Assembly: GCF_019649055.1 (NCBI RefSeq)
Contig: NW_026570237.1
Coordinates: 1-64,000 of the forward strand
Reading direction: 5' to 3'
Length of the DNA stretch: 64,000 nucleotides
Source of the DNA: Paramacrobiotus metropolitanus
Lineage: Eukaryota > Tardigrada > Eutardigrada > Parachela > Macrobiotidae
Shown: piece after piece, positions 33,998 through 47,386 of the stretch
How positions within the stretch are numbered: the stretch's first letter is position 1
Layout: the number at the start of each line of letters is the position of its first letter
The notes under the pieces: model-generated
Told to the model about the DNA's origin: nothing
Databases searched by the model: none
Seen by the model: only the letters and a program-made list of their open reading frames with translations
Program-made: the position numbers and the translations under genes

Positions 33998-34310
33998 GTA
34001 CTGACACAATAAACCATTCCAGTTTTAATCTTGGTACGAGCCAAATCCGCATCGAAGCGCTAGTTTTTAGATTCGATTTACAAGTAGCATTTCATTAAAC
34101 CAAAAGTTACTTTTTGATTACAAAAACAGCACTGCATTGTCTGCTGTGGGCGGAAAAAATTTGCTTTCTATTAGCACCAAAGAGTGTCAAAATTCAAAAT
34201 TCACTGCTCAGATAAATGCGATGCATTAACACCTTTGTTCGCTAAACAGCAACGACTTTCATGAATAAAACTGGTTTTCAAAATTGAAATTCATTCTGGC
34301 TTGTCCACTG

Positions 34311-35950
34311 GACTTCGGCAATAATGCCCCCATGCCGGACACCACTAAATTAGTTCCGGCAATAATGTCCCCCATGCCGGACACCACTAAATTCGTTCCG
34401 GCAATAATGTCCCCATGCCGGACACCACTAAATTCGTTCCGGCAATAATGTCCCCCATGCCGGACACCACTAAATTAGTTCCGGCAATAATGTCCCCCAT
34501 GCCGGACACCACTAAATTCATTCCGGCAATAATGTCCCCCATGCCGGACACCACTAAATTCATTCCGGCAATAATGTCCCCCATGCCGGACACCACTAAA
34601 TTCATTCCGGCAATAATGTCCCCCATGCCGGACACCAAAAAATTCATTCCGGCAATAATGTCCCCCATGCCGGACATCACTAAATTCATTCCGGCAATAA
34701 TGTCCCCCATGCCGGATACCACTGAATGCGTTCCGGCAATAATGTCCCCCATGCCGGATACCACTGAATGCGTTCCGGCAATAATGTCCCCATGCCGGAC
34801 ACCACTAAATTCATTCCGGCAATAATGTCCCCCATGCCGGATATCACAAAATTCATTCCGGCAATAATGTCCCCCATGCCAGACACCACTAAATTCATTC
34901 CGGCAATAATGTCCCCCATGCCGGATATCACTAAATTCATTCCGGCAATAATGTCCCCCATGCCGGACATCACTAAATTCAGTTCGGCAATAATGTCCCC
35001 CATGCCGGATACCACTGAATGCGTTCCGGCAATAATGTCCCCCATGCCGGACACCACTAAATTCATTCCGGCAATAATGTCCCCCATGCCGGACACCACT
35101 AAATTGATTCCGGCAATAATGTCCCCCATGCCGGACACCACTAAATTCATACCGGCAATAATGTCCCCCATGCCGGACACCACTAAATTCATACCGGCAA
35201 TAATGTCCCCCATGCCGGACACCACTAAATTCATTCCGGCAATAATGTCCCCCATGCCGGACACCACTAAATTCATTCCGGCAATAATGTCCCCCATGCC
35301 GGACACCACTAAATTCATACCGGCAATAATGTCCCCATGCCGGATATCACTAAATTCATTCCGGCAATAATGTCCCCCATGCCGGATATCACTAAATTCA
35401 TTCCGGCAATAATGTCCCCCAAGCCGGACATCACTAAATTCATTCCGGCAATAATGTCCCCCATGCCGGATATCTCTAAATTCATACCGGCAATAATGTC
35501 CCCCATGCCGGATATCACTAAATTCATACCGGCAATAATGTCCCCCATGCCGGATATCACTAAATTCATTCCGGCAATAATGTCCCCCATGCCGGACACC
35601 ACTAAATTCATACCGGCAATAATGTCCCCCATGCCGGACACCACTAAATTCATTCCGGCAATAATGTCCCCCATGCCGGACACCACTAAATTCATTCCGG
35701 CAATAATGTCCCCCATGCCGGACACCACTAAATTCATTCCGGCAATAATGTCCCCATGCCGGACACCACTAAATTCATTCCGGCAATAATGTCCCCATGC
35801 CGGACACCACTAAATTCATTCCGGCAATACGTCCCCATGCCGGATACCACTGAATGCGTTCCGGCAATATGTCCCCATGCCGGATACCACTGAATGCGTT
35901 CCGGCAATAATGTCCCCCATGCCGGACACCACTAAATTCGTCCCAGCATT
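34311..35950 (-). repeat. 42-bp minisatellite, right arm (~39 units)
   Basis: The same unit as the left array in reverse orientation, mostly 42 bp with a few 41-bp copies and shortened units near 35,830-35,870. Some variants (GATATC and ATACC forms) cluster in 35.3-35.6 kb. Long frames across it are repeat artefacts. Confidence 0.95.
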
Positions 35951-36175
35951 AATGTCTTTCGGTTCACCGATTATCACAGCTGTTTACCGTTGGTTACGCT
36001 GTGGTGACGCTGGTGGTACTTTTTCAAAGGTCACTGATTGACCTGAAAATCAGCTTCCCGTGGTAGGTCCCCCATGTCACCATTCTGGCCAAAGGGTTAC
36101 CATTTTGGCGATGGTGGCAGGGGGGACACGGCAAAAATGTCCGGGGGGACAGGGGGGACATTTTTGCCGGTCACA

Positions 36176-39100
36176 AGCGCCATCCAGTTATCCATTGGCA
36201 GACGACTTTGCTTAAAAGTAAAGAGAGTCTATTTAAATCTACCTTCCGTCACTGACTTTTCCACCGAAGAAGGAAATCTTGAGGATTTCGTTGATGTCCA
36301 TTGGAAAATGTTGATAAACTGTAGTTTGTCACGGTTACGTACACCCAAGTTTCTTTATATTTTCATTGCAGGCTCGACAAACGTCTGGAAAAGTGACGCG
36401 CTGACATTAAGATGCGCCTGCTTAACTAAATTCTCGCAATCATGGCTTTTTATTGGGCATACCGTGTAATGCATCGTGTAGTGCACCGCAATATGTAATT
36501 ATACAAGTAAAATTTTCAGTTTTCAGTTGGTTTGCCAGACTGTCTAACTGTACGCCTCTGTTTCCGTGTGTTTTGGTCAACGCCCTGAAATCATCCGAGA
36601 AATACAACTACGTCTTGTCGTTCCGCATAGCTATGCACGACCTGGTTTACTGGGAGACATGCTCGTTGGGTCTTGGCAGTTTATTCGCACATCCCTGTGT
36701 GGAGCAGAAAATGGCCTGACTATCCAACAATATGGTGACTTTCGATGTGCGGCGATCACATGTGAGTTATTCCTTGTGTCATTTAGCAACTTCAAATTTT
36801 AAGTTGCACTTGCACGTTGATTGTATACCTAATTAATATTCCACTTTTGCAGCACTCGGTTTGGCTGCCTACCAAGGCAAGTGCATACTGTGCCACTGAC
36901 GCGGGGATCTGATCACTGACACCAGAGGTATTTCGCCTACGGCGAGCGTTGAATAGATGGCGGCGCCTGATCTGAAAAAGGCGAAAGTTGCGCAGGACAA
37001 AACATACACTGCCGCAGTAGTTCCCAATGATGACGGCCACATACTTTACTAGTGAAAACTGTAGTGGAAACGTTGTCTTTGAGGCATCAAAACGCGTTTC
37101 GAACACTTATATGACAACACAAATCAAATATCAGGGCGAAACGGAATGAGGTTAAATATGCATATGCCGGGACGGTACTTTTGAAAAATTTCGAAGGGCT
37201 GAATCATAAGCCCGCGGCGATCGTGCGGCGCCACATTATGTATCATTACGTATACCGTTGAAAAAGAGAACAGCGGTATCATCAATGCCGAATTTATAGC
37301 TTAAATGCCGTACTATACTTCCTTCTTAAACCAAACGTGTGGATCTCTGGTAATTATAGACGATCGCTGGAGCTGCTTTTGCAGAAATTTTGAATGGCTG
37401 AGAGAAGATTTTCTACTGCGGTAAGAAGTGTAACGTGAAAAATATTGACTATGGCAACTTACCTGCTTCTCTTCGGCAACCTTGCCAAAACGACTCTTTT
37501 GAGATTACGGAGGTTCACTCTAGAAACGTCGGGTTGTTAACGTGTTAGACTTCCGCACATTTTTCTCAGCGCTTCCTATAATTTTATAATTAGATATCCT
37601 TGACGGATCGGCGTTAGGATAGTTGCCAACGATTGCCGACAAATCGGTACGCGATATTTCATACCTTGGACGCTCAGGGCGAAGCCTTCCCATGATGCTA
37701 TCGGGCAAAGTCGAGCCGCCGCCTTTCCAACCACAAAAAAGGCATAAGATTGCTTATCCGGGTCGTCGCTCTAATACAGTCCACTAAAGAGTAACACATC
37801 GATAGTCTGTGGTGTTCGTTTTTCGAGATGAACAAAACTTAAAACCCAGTTGCACTTGCAACACTTGCAAAACCAATTCGAAAAAATCGAAGTTAAGCAA
37901 CCCAACAGTGGAAGAGTTGGTTCTCGTCGTACTCGACAAAAATTTGACAAGCGGTCGTAGTCAGTTATACCTATTAATCGTTGTTATTTGCAGGCGACAA
38001 AACTGATCGTGTTTCTTCATGTGGATGAAAATAACGAACAGATGGCCATGGAGCTGATTTATAGTCCGATTTACAATTTGTATCCGCCAGCAGGGATACT
38101 GTCGTTCGAAAATTCGACGAGACAGGAGGATGCAAGCTTTTAAAAACAGTTGCAACAGTATCAGACCCTTGATGAGGCACTAAAATAATGCTTATAATAG
38201 AACAAGAATCATCATATATGGATTTCGGTTATAATTGCAACCCCCCACGAGCGGCAAGTACACATATTTACTCAGAAAAGTATCCACATTTCCCCCCGGC
38301 GTTTTTATAGTCGTATGTAAAGACGTGACCTTTTACCACTTGTCCGAAGAACAATTATTACGGAAGAAAATCCAAGTTGAAGAACACCAATTGACTTAAA
38401 CTCTGTCGGATAATTTAGTATTTTCTGACTCAGCGTCAATTTTGGATAATAGAGAAAGAATAACAAAATGTTCCTTATTCTTTACCTTTTTTTAAAAAAA
38501 AATCAGTTTTACATAAACAACATACGCGTGCTTTTCAATAAAATTGCTTCAATTTTATTCAAACCTGAATAGTTTGTCTTTCTTTTCAAGTCAAAAGTGA
38601 CCATTTCACTTTTTTACCTTTTACGTACTTTCCGGAAGGATTTTGGGAGGAATTCGACGATTCCTCTGGGTCAAACAATAACGGCGTGCACTCCGTTCTT
38701 GTCGATGAATGGGGTCTCGGCACCACTTGGTAGCGCCCGTGTGTGTTTTGCAACCAAGACGTATACGGAAATCCCTGGCCTGTATGTTTTAAACTTTAAT
38801 GCAGAGGAGTTAGTGAATAGAGAGAGAAGTCGCTACAAGTCAAGAGAACAAAACTCCATTTTCCAATGGCATGCACAACTATTTATGTCCGTTGGTGCGG
38901 TGCGGCGGCGGAGGTGCGATGCGGCGACGATACAGTAGCGGCGTTCGTCCGTACATCGGCGGTGCAATATTGATTTGTAGTATGTTGCAATTGTATGGTG
39001 TTTATCAAAGCTAACCTGGCTATTTTACGAATGCCCAAGACGAAAACATACCAGCCCTGCATACCACGCATGATTTTAATAAAACGAGAAAATTTCTTGA

Positions 39101-39960
39101 GAAGCGCGCTACAGTGTGTGACAAGCGATGCAGCCTCGAACAACTTGACTTTTATTGCCTTCCCGCGCACAGGATAAAGCAGAGCACCCAATAACCGCAG
39201 TCACCGTCGGACTCCGTTTTAGCGAGACGAAATATCTGAAGAGTGACTGTACATATTGCACGGGAAGTTGGAGAAACTCTAACGGAAGAGGAAATTTCCC
39301 GTTTAGATCCGGCATCAGTCTACAGAGCACAGCACGTCTTGATAACGATTTTCAAAACGAGGTTAAATGATTCGCTATACTGTGCCGTTCAGCAACTTGG
39401 CTGCCGAATCATGCCCCGAAAGAAAGCGCCGGTGCGCCTCGTACGATTTTGCACGTTCACACTTTAGCTCGTGTTTCTGGATGGGCTTGTAATGTCATGG
39501 TGCATATCACAAAAGTTTAACTGTTTACCTTTCAGCGGGTGTCATTATTATCATATTTCGGAAACAAACTAAGTAATAAAAACAAAATTTATAACCGAAA
39601 CACCTCCTCTATACTATCCTGGTCAGGGATTGTTCCCATTGCATATTCTGTACTGCATTTCCACGTTGCATTTGGATAGATAGTCGCTGCTTAAAAAACC
39701 TTTTTCACCGAAGTTATTGCGTTGAGACCGTCCACTCGGAAAAGTTTTGTACAGTACTGTATGAGATTACGAGCAGTACGGTACCGTACCCTAGCAAAAG
39801 TAAAGCCGGTTACGCTCAGCCAGTACTCGTATGGTCGTTGGCGGGCCACTATGGTAAGCCAACGGAGGGTGGTCGTTTGGTGGACCACCTGAAATATTAA
39901 ATTCTAGAAACCGATTTCCTCTCAGTTTTTTCTCATCCGATTAAACATGATATACACCTC
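36176..39960. other. Intergenic with weak coding-like stretches
   Basis: No gene I can support. A plus-strand stretch at 39,243-39,467 (REVGETLTEEEISRLDPASV region, ending TAG) has protein-like composition and could be an exon. It has no ATG at its start. The opposite strand at 39,191-38,883 is also open. Short GTAC-rich motifs begin near 39,750. Confidence 0.35.
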
Positions 39961-39969
39961 ACAGAGTAC

Positions 39970-40405
39970 TTGAGATTTTTAAAAAAAGCTTCGATCGTTT
40001 TCTTGTAATTGTGTTGTAAAGATATCAGCGACGAAAGATATCAGTAACGACTTAGGCACGCCACCGAAGCCACTGCGCTACACCAGGAAGATTACAGCCA
40101 CTGCCACATATGTGCGGCTGCGCTATCGTGTAAACGGCTCGTGTACACAATGTCATAATATATTAACTTGGCGAAGTCTTACAGAGATAAATTTCGAGAA
40201 AATAAATGCAGAGCTCTAAATTAGAGTCAAATAAACCTGAACTGAATGGCGCAGCCGCACTTGATCGCAAATATGTAGCATTCACTGTGTTTTTCCTGGA
40301 GTAGTGCAGTGGCTTCGGTGGCGTGGCTAAAGTGCTTTCGTCGTTGAGTTCTTTACAACACAAAGCAAGAAAACGGTTCAAGTTTTTTTAAAATTCACGT
40401 AATTT
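39970..40405. mobile_element. Foldback element with ~165-bp inverted arms
   Basis: The left arm (about 39,970-40,135) and right arm (about 40,405-40,235, reversed) share a colinear series of blocks: ATTTTTAAAAAAA, CGTTTTCTTG, TGTGTTGTAAAGA, CGACGAAAG, CACGCCACCGAAGCCACTGC and GTGCGGCTGCGC. Identity is roughly 75-80%, with about 100 bp between the arms. There is no coding sequence. This is the structure of an old non-autonomous foldback or MITE. The outer edges are too diverged to show a target duplication. Confidence 0.75.
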
Positions 40406-42883
40406 CCACGTGCTTTGCAGTCCATGTATGTAAGTACTGTATCGAACGCACTCGTACATTATGCCATACGCGTGGCTGCACCACTGAAACTTTCTTCGAG
40501 TGCAGGTTGCCGGTACAGTACAATATCACCAAGTTTATGTGCTACCCAGGAAGCAGTTTAAACAAAATGAACATTGCACCGGATAGCGGAAGTGCTGCAC
40601 CAAATGTATTTCGGTTATACTGTACTGGCCCCCTGCATTGGAGAGTTTCTTGCACTGTGCGGTATTATCGCCGTACGGTACTGTAGGCTGCAGTCAAGTG
40701 AAATTAAAACCTGTTTTGTTCAGCCAGTAGTCAGCGCTCTTCATGCACTGTGTATGTGAATCGTGGATACGCTCGCGCAACGTACGCAACACTGCACCGT
40801 TAGAAATTTTCGCGTGCAGGGTGCCTGTATAGTGGGTATTGTAGCACCGGTTGTCCAAAATACTGCTGAGCCAACAATGCGCGGTGAAATGTGTGGAAAT
40901 TTCTGAATTTGTCGGTACGTCGTTGGTGCTCCGGTGCACAGAATATGCTGCTATATGCCAAAATTACAGAGTTCATCCTAACCAAGTACCCGGCTAACAT
41001 CAAGAGTTTAATTGAAGTATCCAGCAGTTGTTTACTTCGATCACAATATCCGGCTAATATTCCCATGCCGATTAAATCGCAAATCCGTCAACTGAATGTG
41101 GTTTAGACTTTAAAGGGTCCCACCGCAGTTATAAAGTTAAAAGGTGGTGACGATAGAGATAACTTGATGATCACATTTCGAACAGAAACACCGGCCAAAA
41201 GTAGTTTATGGCGGAAGTGCCCTGCTGATCTTTTCTTGCAGGTAAAGTGTTTGGCGGAAATTTGTATGCCAGTGCAGTACCGACTCGTTGCTCGAAGCAT
41301 AAACGAGTATCAACGTAGGGGATCAGTGTTTAATTCATCCGCGGACGTTATGCCTAAATGTGCAATCAAGAAGAGGCTTTTGAAGCAATTCTATTCGCTA
41401 TTTTTAGCAGTGCAGAAATATGCTTGGCTACAAGACGGTAGTCCCGTAAATTGAAAACATTAGTGACTATTATTAAATTTATGAAACAAAGAGGATCACA
41501 GGTGACAAAAGATCAACAACAATCACAACAAAAAATCGCCAGTTCGAACACGAACAACGAAACCGGAAAAACCAGAACGATATTAATAATCAAGACACGT
41601 TCATACATCGTCATTATGTATCAACTATTTATATTTATTCATCATCATTTGACACATTATTTATTCAAGACATAATCAATATTTTACGGCATGACTCAAT
41701 CACCTCATTCGCATTTAAGTCAGCCCTCCAGTCAGAGTGTTCCCGCTCGAAAAAGGAGATCTGCGGTGGCAATTCGGGCGCGTCCTGAGCAATAAGCAAA
41801 AAGATTAGGTGATTGTCACCGCCTTAGTATAAAATCGAAAATGGCGGTCCGGTTATTGTTTCACCGGTGACATTACCAAATCGCAGATGAAAAAACTATA
41901 TTTCTACAGCAACATTGTGTTTTGAATTGGATGAAGGTCCAAACGATCGGAACAGCTGCAGTCCTTGCGTGCACCGAAGTTGATAAGATACCCAAATACG
42001 CATTTGATTTCTACGAAGGAGTGTGAGTTCAACTCAGTCCAAAAATTCGCTTGGGAATCAGAGCAGGGTGTTTCATACGTATATTAATTGTGCGACTACT
42101 CTTGCATTTCTCCGCCGACGGCCGGCGTTTGTGGACACAGTAATTGGTTTCGATTGGATCGTTAGAAGGATATCTCCGGTGACCTTTACTTACCTAATTA
42201 AATACACAGTTAGTAACGCTTTACCAGATGGAACTTATACCAGCAGTTGGACATCCGCGCCGATTGGAACACCATCTTGAAGACGGGTGCCGGTTTGTCT
42301 CGATATGCATGACAACCAAAAAAAAAACAGGTTTTCTAATAAAGTAAAATGTCGACGCACCATCTGCGGCCACTGCGCCAAGTAGTATTTCTCGTCATAA
42401 AATTCCATTCGTAAGCCAAGATTTTCTAGCAAAGTCACTGCATGAATGGTCATGTCTTAAATGAGTCGAAATGCGTCTACTATTCCAGACCACTCCCTTG
42501 TGTAGCACGCAAACGCGCGGCATTTTGTGCGGGTGAAGCCGCGTGAATCTCGCCGCAGAAGATCTTGGGTTGTAACAGTTTCCTGGGATTAATACAGCCT
42601 CGGCGGATAAATGCACGCTATTGTATTATACGTGGTGAGGAAGTTGATGACAATATGGTGCCATGCAAAGGATGGTCTCTATCTGGCGGCCAAATAAATA
42701 AAATCGTTTAATACTCTCCGGTCGATTTTCCGATCAAGTGCGGACGCAGTAGAGTCTAAATTCAGTTCCTCTTTCTCTAAACCGCCGCCTTCCACAATCC
42801 CAGCTTCGTAATACCTATGAAAAAAAGAAATAAGTACGTTGGTTGCATAACCGTAGACATTGTGGCTCAACAAGACCGACTAA
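40406..42883. other. Intergenic, short frames only
   Basis: Contains scattered GTACTGTA/GTACAGTAC motifs at 40.4-40.8 kb and several frames of 60-100 codons without recognisable content. A minus-strand stretch at 42,873-42,679 just past the end of the next gene is open but unplaced. Confidence 0.35.
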
Positions 42884-45872
42884 TTAGCAAAACGGCACCG
42901 TTTTGCGGTCATGATTCGTATACAGCCGCCAATCATCACAAACATACTTAAGATTCACGGATTTTCCAACTTTAGCGTTATCCACACGAAAAATTATTTG
43001 CCATGGTCCGTCAGGAACAACTTGTTTCATGAAGGCTTTATATACCTGGAGCAACATGGTTACTTGTAACACTGTTAACGGAATAAACGAACATCTACCA
43101 CACAAACCATTTTGATCTCAGGAGGGCTTTTCTGTACCTATGTAGAACAATTATATTATGTAATCAATCTCCATACAAGTCAGAAATGTACTTTTACCGT
43201 CTTTGGTTCCTTGGGCTTGGCTATCGAGGCCGGCACGGTTCCCACAGGGGGGAAACAGCAGCTTTACGTTTCCTCCCGCTCTTTACACGTTGGGAGGGTT
43301 GTGATAGATGCTCCTTCAGCACCCGCATTGAATCCAGGTCAGGTTTGTGTGCCTGGAATAGACATATCGTAAGAGCAAAAACTATAACACACCGGTGCCT
43401 CGTGAAAAACATTACAGCGCATATGGCCCTGATGCGCCCGAAAGCGGTCTCTACGTCGACTGCGGAAGGAATTCCTGCCCCCGCGAGCACAGGATTGTAA
43501 AGAAATTCAGGTTCGAAACGATCGGGGCACGCCTGAAGCATATCCGCAATGACTTGGATGTTCTGCAGATTCATCTGATACAGATGCTCCACGTCCCGCA
43601 GTTCCGTAATCTCTAGCTGCACATAAATCTGAACTTTCTGAAAAGATTACAGACATACATAATCACTACATCAAGAGCCGCTAGCGCTAATCTGGAAGAG
43701 TATCCGTCATACCGCACGCTGAGACTTAGCCGCAATGAAAGGCGCAGGTAGCTGCGGTTCCAGACTTCGCGGTTCCAGCTGCAGGGTCAGCTACAGGAAC
43801 AGTGGAGCCCGATGAAGAGGAACACACGATTTTTTTAGGACCCTAGGGCACACTAGTTCGATCAGTCTAAATCCGCAGACAACTACACAAAACGAACGAA
43901 CCTTTTTCACCTTCAGCTTAATCACTGGTGGACCGGTGGAGTCAGGGCCGGGAACAGCATCTTCAAGTTTTTTTCTTGCTGGAACACCTTCGGGAACCAC
44001 CCATTTCTAAACAACGGATAGGAGCTTAAATGAGGTAACATCAAATCATGAAGTGCAGAACCAAACAGAAGTTTGCTATGAAGGATTACAATAGAACTTT
44101 GCTGTGCAGGATTAGCATCGAAACAAACATTGCTACCCAAAATGAGAAAGTTTTGGGTGTATGGGTGCATAAGTTTTGATTGATTATATAGCCTCACACA
44201 GACAGACACCGAAAACGGTACAGCTTTGGGTCCAGATGACCAACTGACCAAAAAGTCCTAGTCCCCGAATCAAAAAACAGGATGATCGTATTACCTACCT
44301 TTTTCATGTTGCCGGCTTCATTAGAACATTTCCGAAAAGCCACTCCCGTGAGTTTGGGAGGCCAATTCACATCAGGCAGGCCTTTCTCTACCGACTCCAC
44401 AATGCTTTCCCGCACTAATATCCTATAGTACGTGGAATTAAAAATCAGATCATGGTCATCAGGATTGATCACGACGGATTCCATAATGTAGTATGGAATT
44501 AATTCATCATATTCATGAAACTGATTAGGAAAGACTTCGGCCAAAATTCTGGTCTGATTGTCAAAAGGCACTCTTTTTCCGCCAAAGTAGACCTTTCCAT
44601 TCTCTACCATTTCGAAAAAGGGTCTACCGACTTCCTTCCACTGTCGGTCGCTTAAGAGCATGCAATTCAAGAACAGCCACATACACCTAAGGATCAATTA
44701 TGCGAGCAGCAAGTCGTAACAAAGCCACTTTAACAAACCTTTTCGGCTCAGAGGAAATTTTGCCGTCTTTAAAAACACGCGCAAACCGCTTCAACGTGGC
44801 CCGTAACAAGACATTCCATTTGTCCAGGCTGATATAGCCATAAGAATGGCACCGGATCTTCGTCGATGTTAGACGTTCAAATTTAATCCCACACTAAACT
44901 GCTATGACATCCCGCATTGTTATGCACATCTTCGCCACGGTGTCCTCCACCGAAGACTCCTCTTGCTCATTTTCATCGGACGCCATGGCGTCGAATTCTT
45001 CATCCGTCAAAGGCATTATGAACCCTAACTACAAGTATGAAATTCATATTAACGAAAGGACTACGGTCACATATTCAATATGTAATACAGGATTACGATC
45101 AAAGGCAAAACAAAATCGTGTTGGATTCAGCAGGATTTCAAACCTAACCAAACTCTCGTTAAAGGCAAAACGGAAATATTTTGGTTCCAACACCACTTCA
45201 AACACATACATACTATCTCTGAATTTAGGAAAAACGGAACCGTTTTGTGTACCACAGCATTCCAAACGGAAAAAACGCGCGTTCAAAATTCAAACAAAGC
45301 CACAAAAATTGGTACTTACCGATTCCAACTGGTAGGTTTCCAGTTTCGCCTTCTTCAGATATTTTACGCGATGGTTGCCACCAATTAGTCCAAACTTCAT
45401 ATTGGGAGGAATTTTATTATTTAGCAAAGCGTCGAGCATCTGACGATCGATGTACCGAGGGCGCGTGATGAGAGTAGGTGATATGTGAACCACAATATGA
45501 AACGATGTGCAACCATCGTCAGATGGAGGACTTTTTGCAAAAGCCTCAGAATTCCTGTCGGTAACATCGGTTGCACGGTTATTCTCCGTTGTTACGAAAT
45601 TCTCCAAAGGAATTGACTTAAGATTCGGTATGCGCACTTCCTTAATAACCGCACGGATACGGTATTTTTCTCGCTCGAGAACTTCGTCGGTAGCTCCTTG
45701 CAGTTGGAGCTCCTTCAGTCGCGCTGTCATAGTCTTATGCAGATCACCGTCCCGCTGATTGCGATACGTAACTGCGAGTGAGTACTGAAACGGCAGCGCG
45801 TCATCAAGGTGATCAACTTTAGGTGGGAAATCTTTACTCTTATTAATGAAATTTTCTCATCGTCCATTTTGC
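42884..45872 (-). CDS. Multi-exon host gene, possible ParB-like motif
   Basis: Best-supported host gene. It starts near the ATG at 45,872 (MDDEK). Exon 1 ends at 45,320 (donor GTAAGT). Further exons are about 44,880-44,739 (YISLDKWNVLLRATLKR), 44,686-44,299, 44,006-43,902, 43,616 to about 43,270 (perhaps with a 63-bp intron) and 43,045-42,884 (stop TAA). Splice sites keep frame: AAAAG|GT to TTAG|G and AAG|GT to TTAG|A. An acidic exon near 45,016-44,890 (PLTDEEFDAMASDENEQE) may also belong. Exon 1 contains GLIGGNHRVKYLKK, reminiscent of the GxHR motif of ParB/sulfiredoxin-like domains. I do not recognise the whole protein. The frame just after MDDEK needs one extra base at a T4 run (plus strand 45,852-45,855). 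Confidence 0.6.
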
Positions 45873-46495
45873 ACTGATTTTGTTTCTTGAACAAAAAGCA
45901 CTGGATTACGTTGACTCTAGTGTACTGTGTGGATCAACCGACTGCCGCGTGTCTTGTATGAAATCACTTGGGAGACCAATGAATTCAGAGGTTTTATTCG
46001 GCAGTATAGCTCTTATGCTTACAGGATATTTCGCCTGGTGCAAACTTTGAAAACTGGTTTTGCCAGAGAAAACTCTTTCCTACCCTTATCAGTGCGAATA
46101 AAGCAAGCTAGATCGAGTAAATCTTACACTACCTTTAATCCAGCTATAAAGTTTTTAATTTTACTTATTGCTGCCGTTGTTTCTATAGTGATAGGCAGGT
46201 CCAAAACTTGTCTTGAGTTGTAAAGTCGCAAAACAAATGCTGACATTAGTTTCTACTCGCCAGCGGTTGCTGTTTTCTAGCTTAACATCCTACCCAACAG
46301 GTCGAAGCCGTCTTACATCGGTAGCCGATCGTGATTTTTTGTTTTTGTTTGTAAGTTTTTGTTGCGAAAGGTACAGGTCACTTTTCCGCTGGAATCTACA
46401 GCGACATGTTACTGCAAACTCAACGGTCTTAGTAATGAGAGATTACTAAGCTTATATTCTTACTATATACGAATTTATGTGTTATATAATTGCAG

Positions 46496-47386
46496 ATTTT
46501 TGCTTGAAGAACTCACTTTGGAGAATCTTCGGGAACAGGTTGTCTATATATTGGGAAATGCACTAATGGTTATTCATACGATCGAGCACTGAAGCATTTT
46601 AAGGATCTTCAGAACATTCGTGCGACTTTTGTTCCGGAAGATCAGGTGAATTCACTAATTAATTGCGCGCCACTGATATTTGAGTCGTCAAAAAATTGGT
46701 TTTGTGCCCGGGGAAATGGATGAGTGATCGTTGTTTACTAACTGTTGTGTAATTATGGACTGCTAAGATTGTATTCAACTGTACCTATAGTTTTTGTCCC
46801 CTTTGACCTGTGTTTATTTTAAAAAAAGAATGAAATTGTTTTTCCAAACACCCGAATCAATTATGTATGCAGAGAAAGCCTATTGGGGCAGATGTGATGG
46901 TCAGCACTGCGGTCGTTTGCAAGCCCCTGCTCGGGTTTCCCTGATTTCAGCGCTAACGCCTCTGCAGAAAGTTCTTTGCTCGCACGCGATATTGCGCTTG
47001 TTTTTGTTCTAAATTTGGAATTACATGAATTTTATTCCTGCAGAGTGTGGTTAACCTTCATGGGATTGGCAATTCGCTCACTTCAACCGTTTTCGACGAC
47101 AAGGACATTATCAATACGTGGTTACAACCTGCCAGGGTGAAGGAACTTGCGGCTGTCAAGAATTCCTTGCTCAGCGAACTTTTTGTTTTAACCCCTGGCA
47201 GTACGAAGGAAACCACCATCACAATTTTGGTTTACAGGCATTTTCTAAACTAACTCTTCAGAGACTATACTGACGAGATTGAATCTCGAAACAAAGCTAT
47301 TCGTGCACGATTGATGCTGCAAAAACAGGCTGTCAGTCAATTGTGGAAGCTTTCAGCAAATGCTACAATTGCTTACCTGTGTGTAT
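46496..47386 (+). CDS. Unrecognised spliced gene candidate
   Basis: Several plus-strand open stretches have splice-like edges. One is 46,496-46,645 (TTGCAG acceptor, CAG|GTGAAT donor), whose second half reads YDRALKHFKDLQNIRATF. The next is 47,044-47,229 (CTGCAG acceptor, donor GTTTAC; DDKDIINTWLQPARVKELAA). A third runs from 47,262 (CTTCAG acceptor; DEIESRNKAIRARLMLQKQ). Helix-rich, no known domain. It runs away from the minus-strand gene that ends at 45,872, so the two could be divergently transcribed. Start and end are unknown. Confidence 0.35.

Larger units (their letters stand above)
25708..36175. mobile_element. 10.5-kb structure with inverted minisatellite arms
   Basis: The outer ~220 bp of each end (25,708-25,925 and 35,950-36,175) are inverted copies with only a couple of differences by eye. 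Each begins TGTGACCGGCAAAAATGTCC, read inward. Each end is followed by a long array of the same ~42-bp unit in mirrored orientation: about 3.2 kb on the left and 1.6 kb on the right. The centre (29,111-34,310) is unique sequence with two nested young insertions. No transposase is visible and I find no target duplication at the outer ends. It could be a non-autonomous DNA transposon with long inverted ends, or an inverted duplication of a satellite. Confidence 0.75.

Noticed and set aside
34387-35789. Long frames across the right 42-bp array
   Set aside because: Same repeat artefact in reverse orientation.
25700-36183. Target-site duplication for the inverted-arm structure
   Set aside because: The flanks GGGCGTC and AGCGCCA do not form a direct repeat; they weakly extend the palindrome instead.
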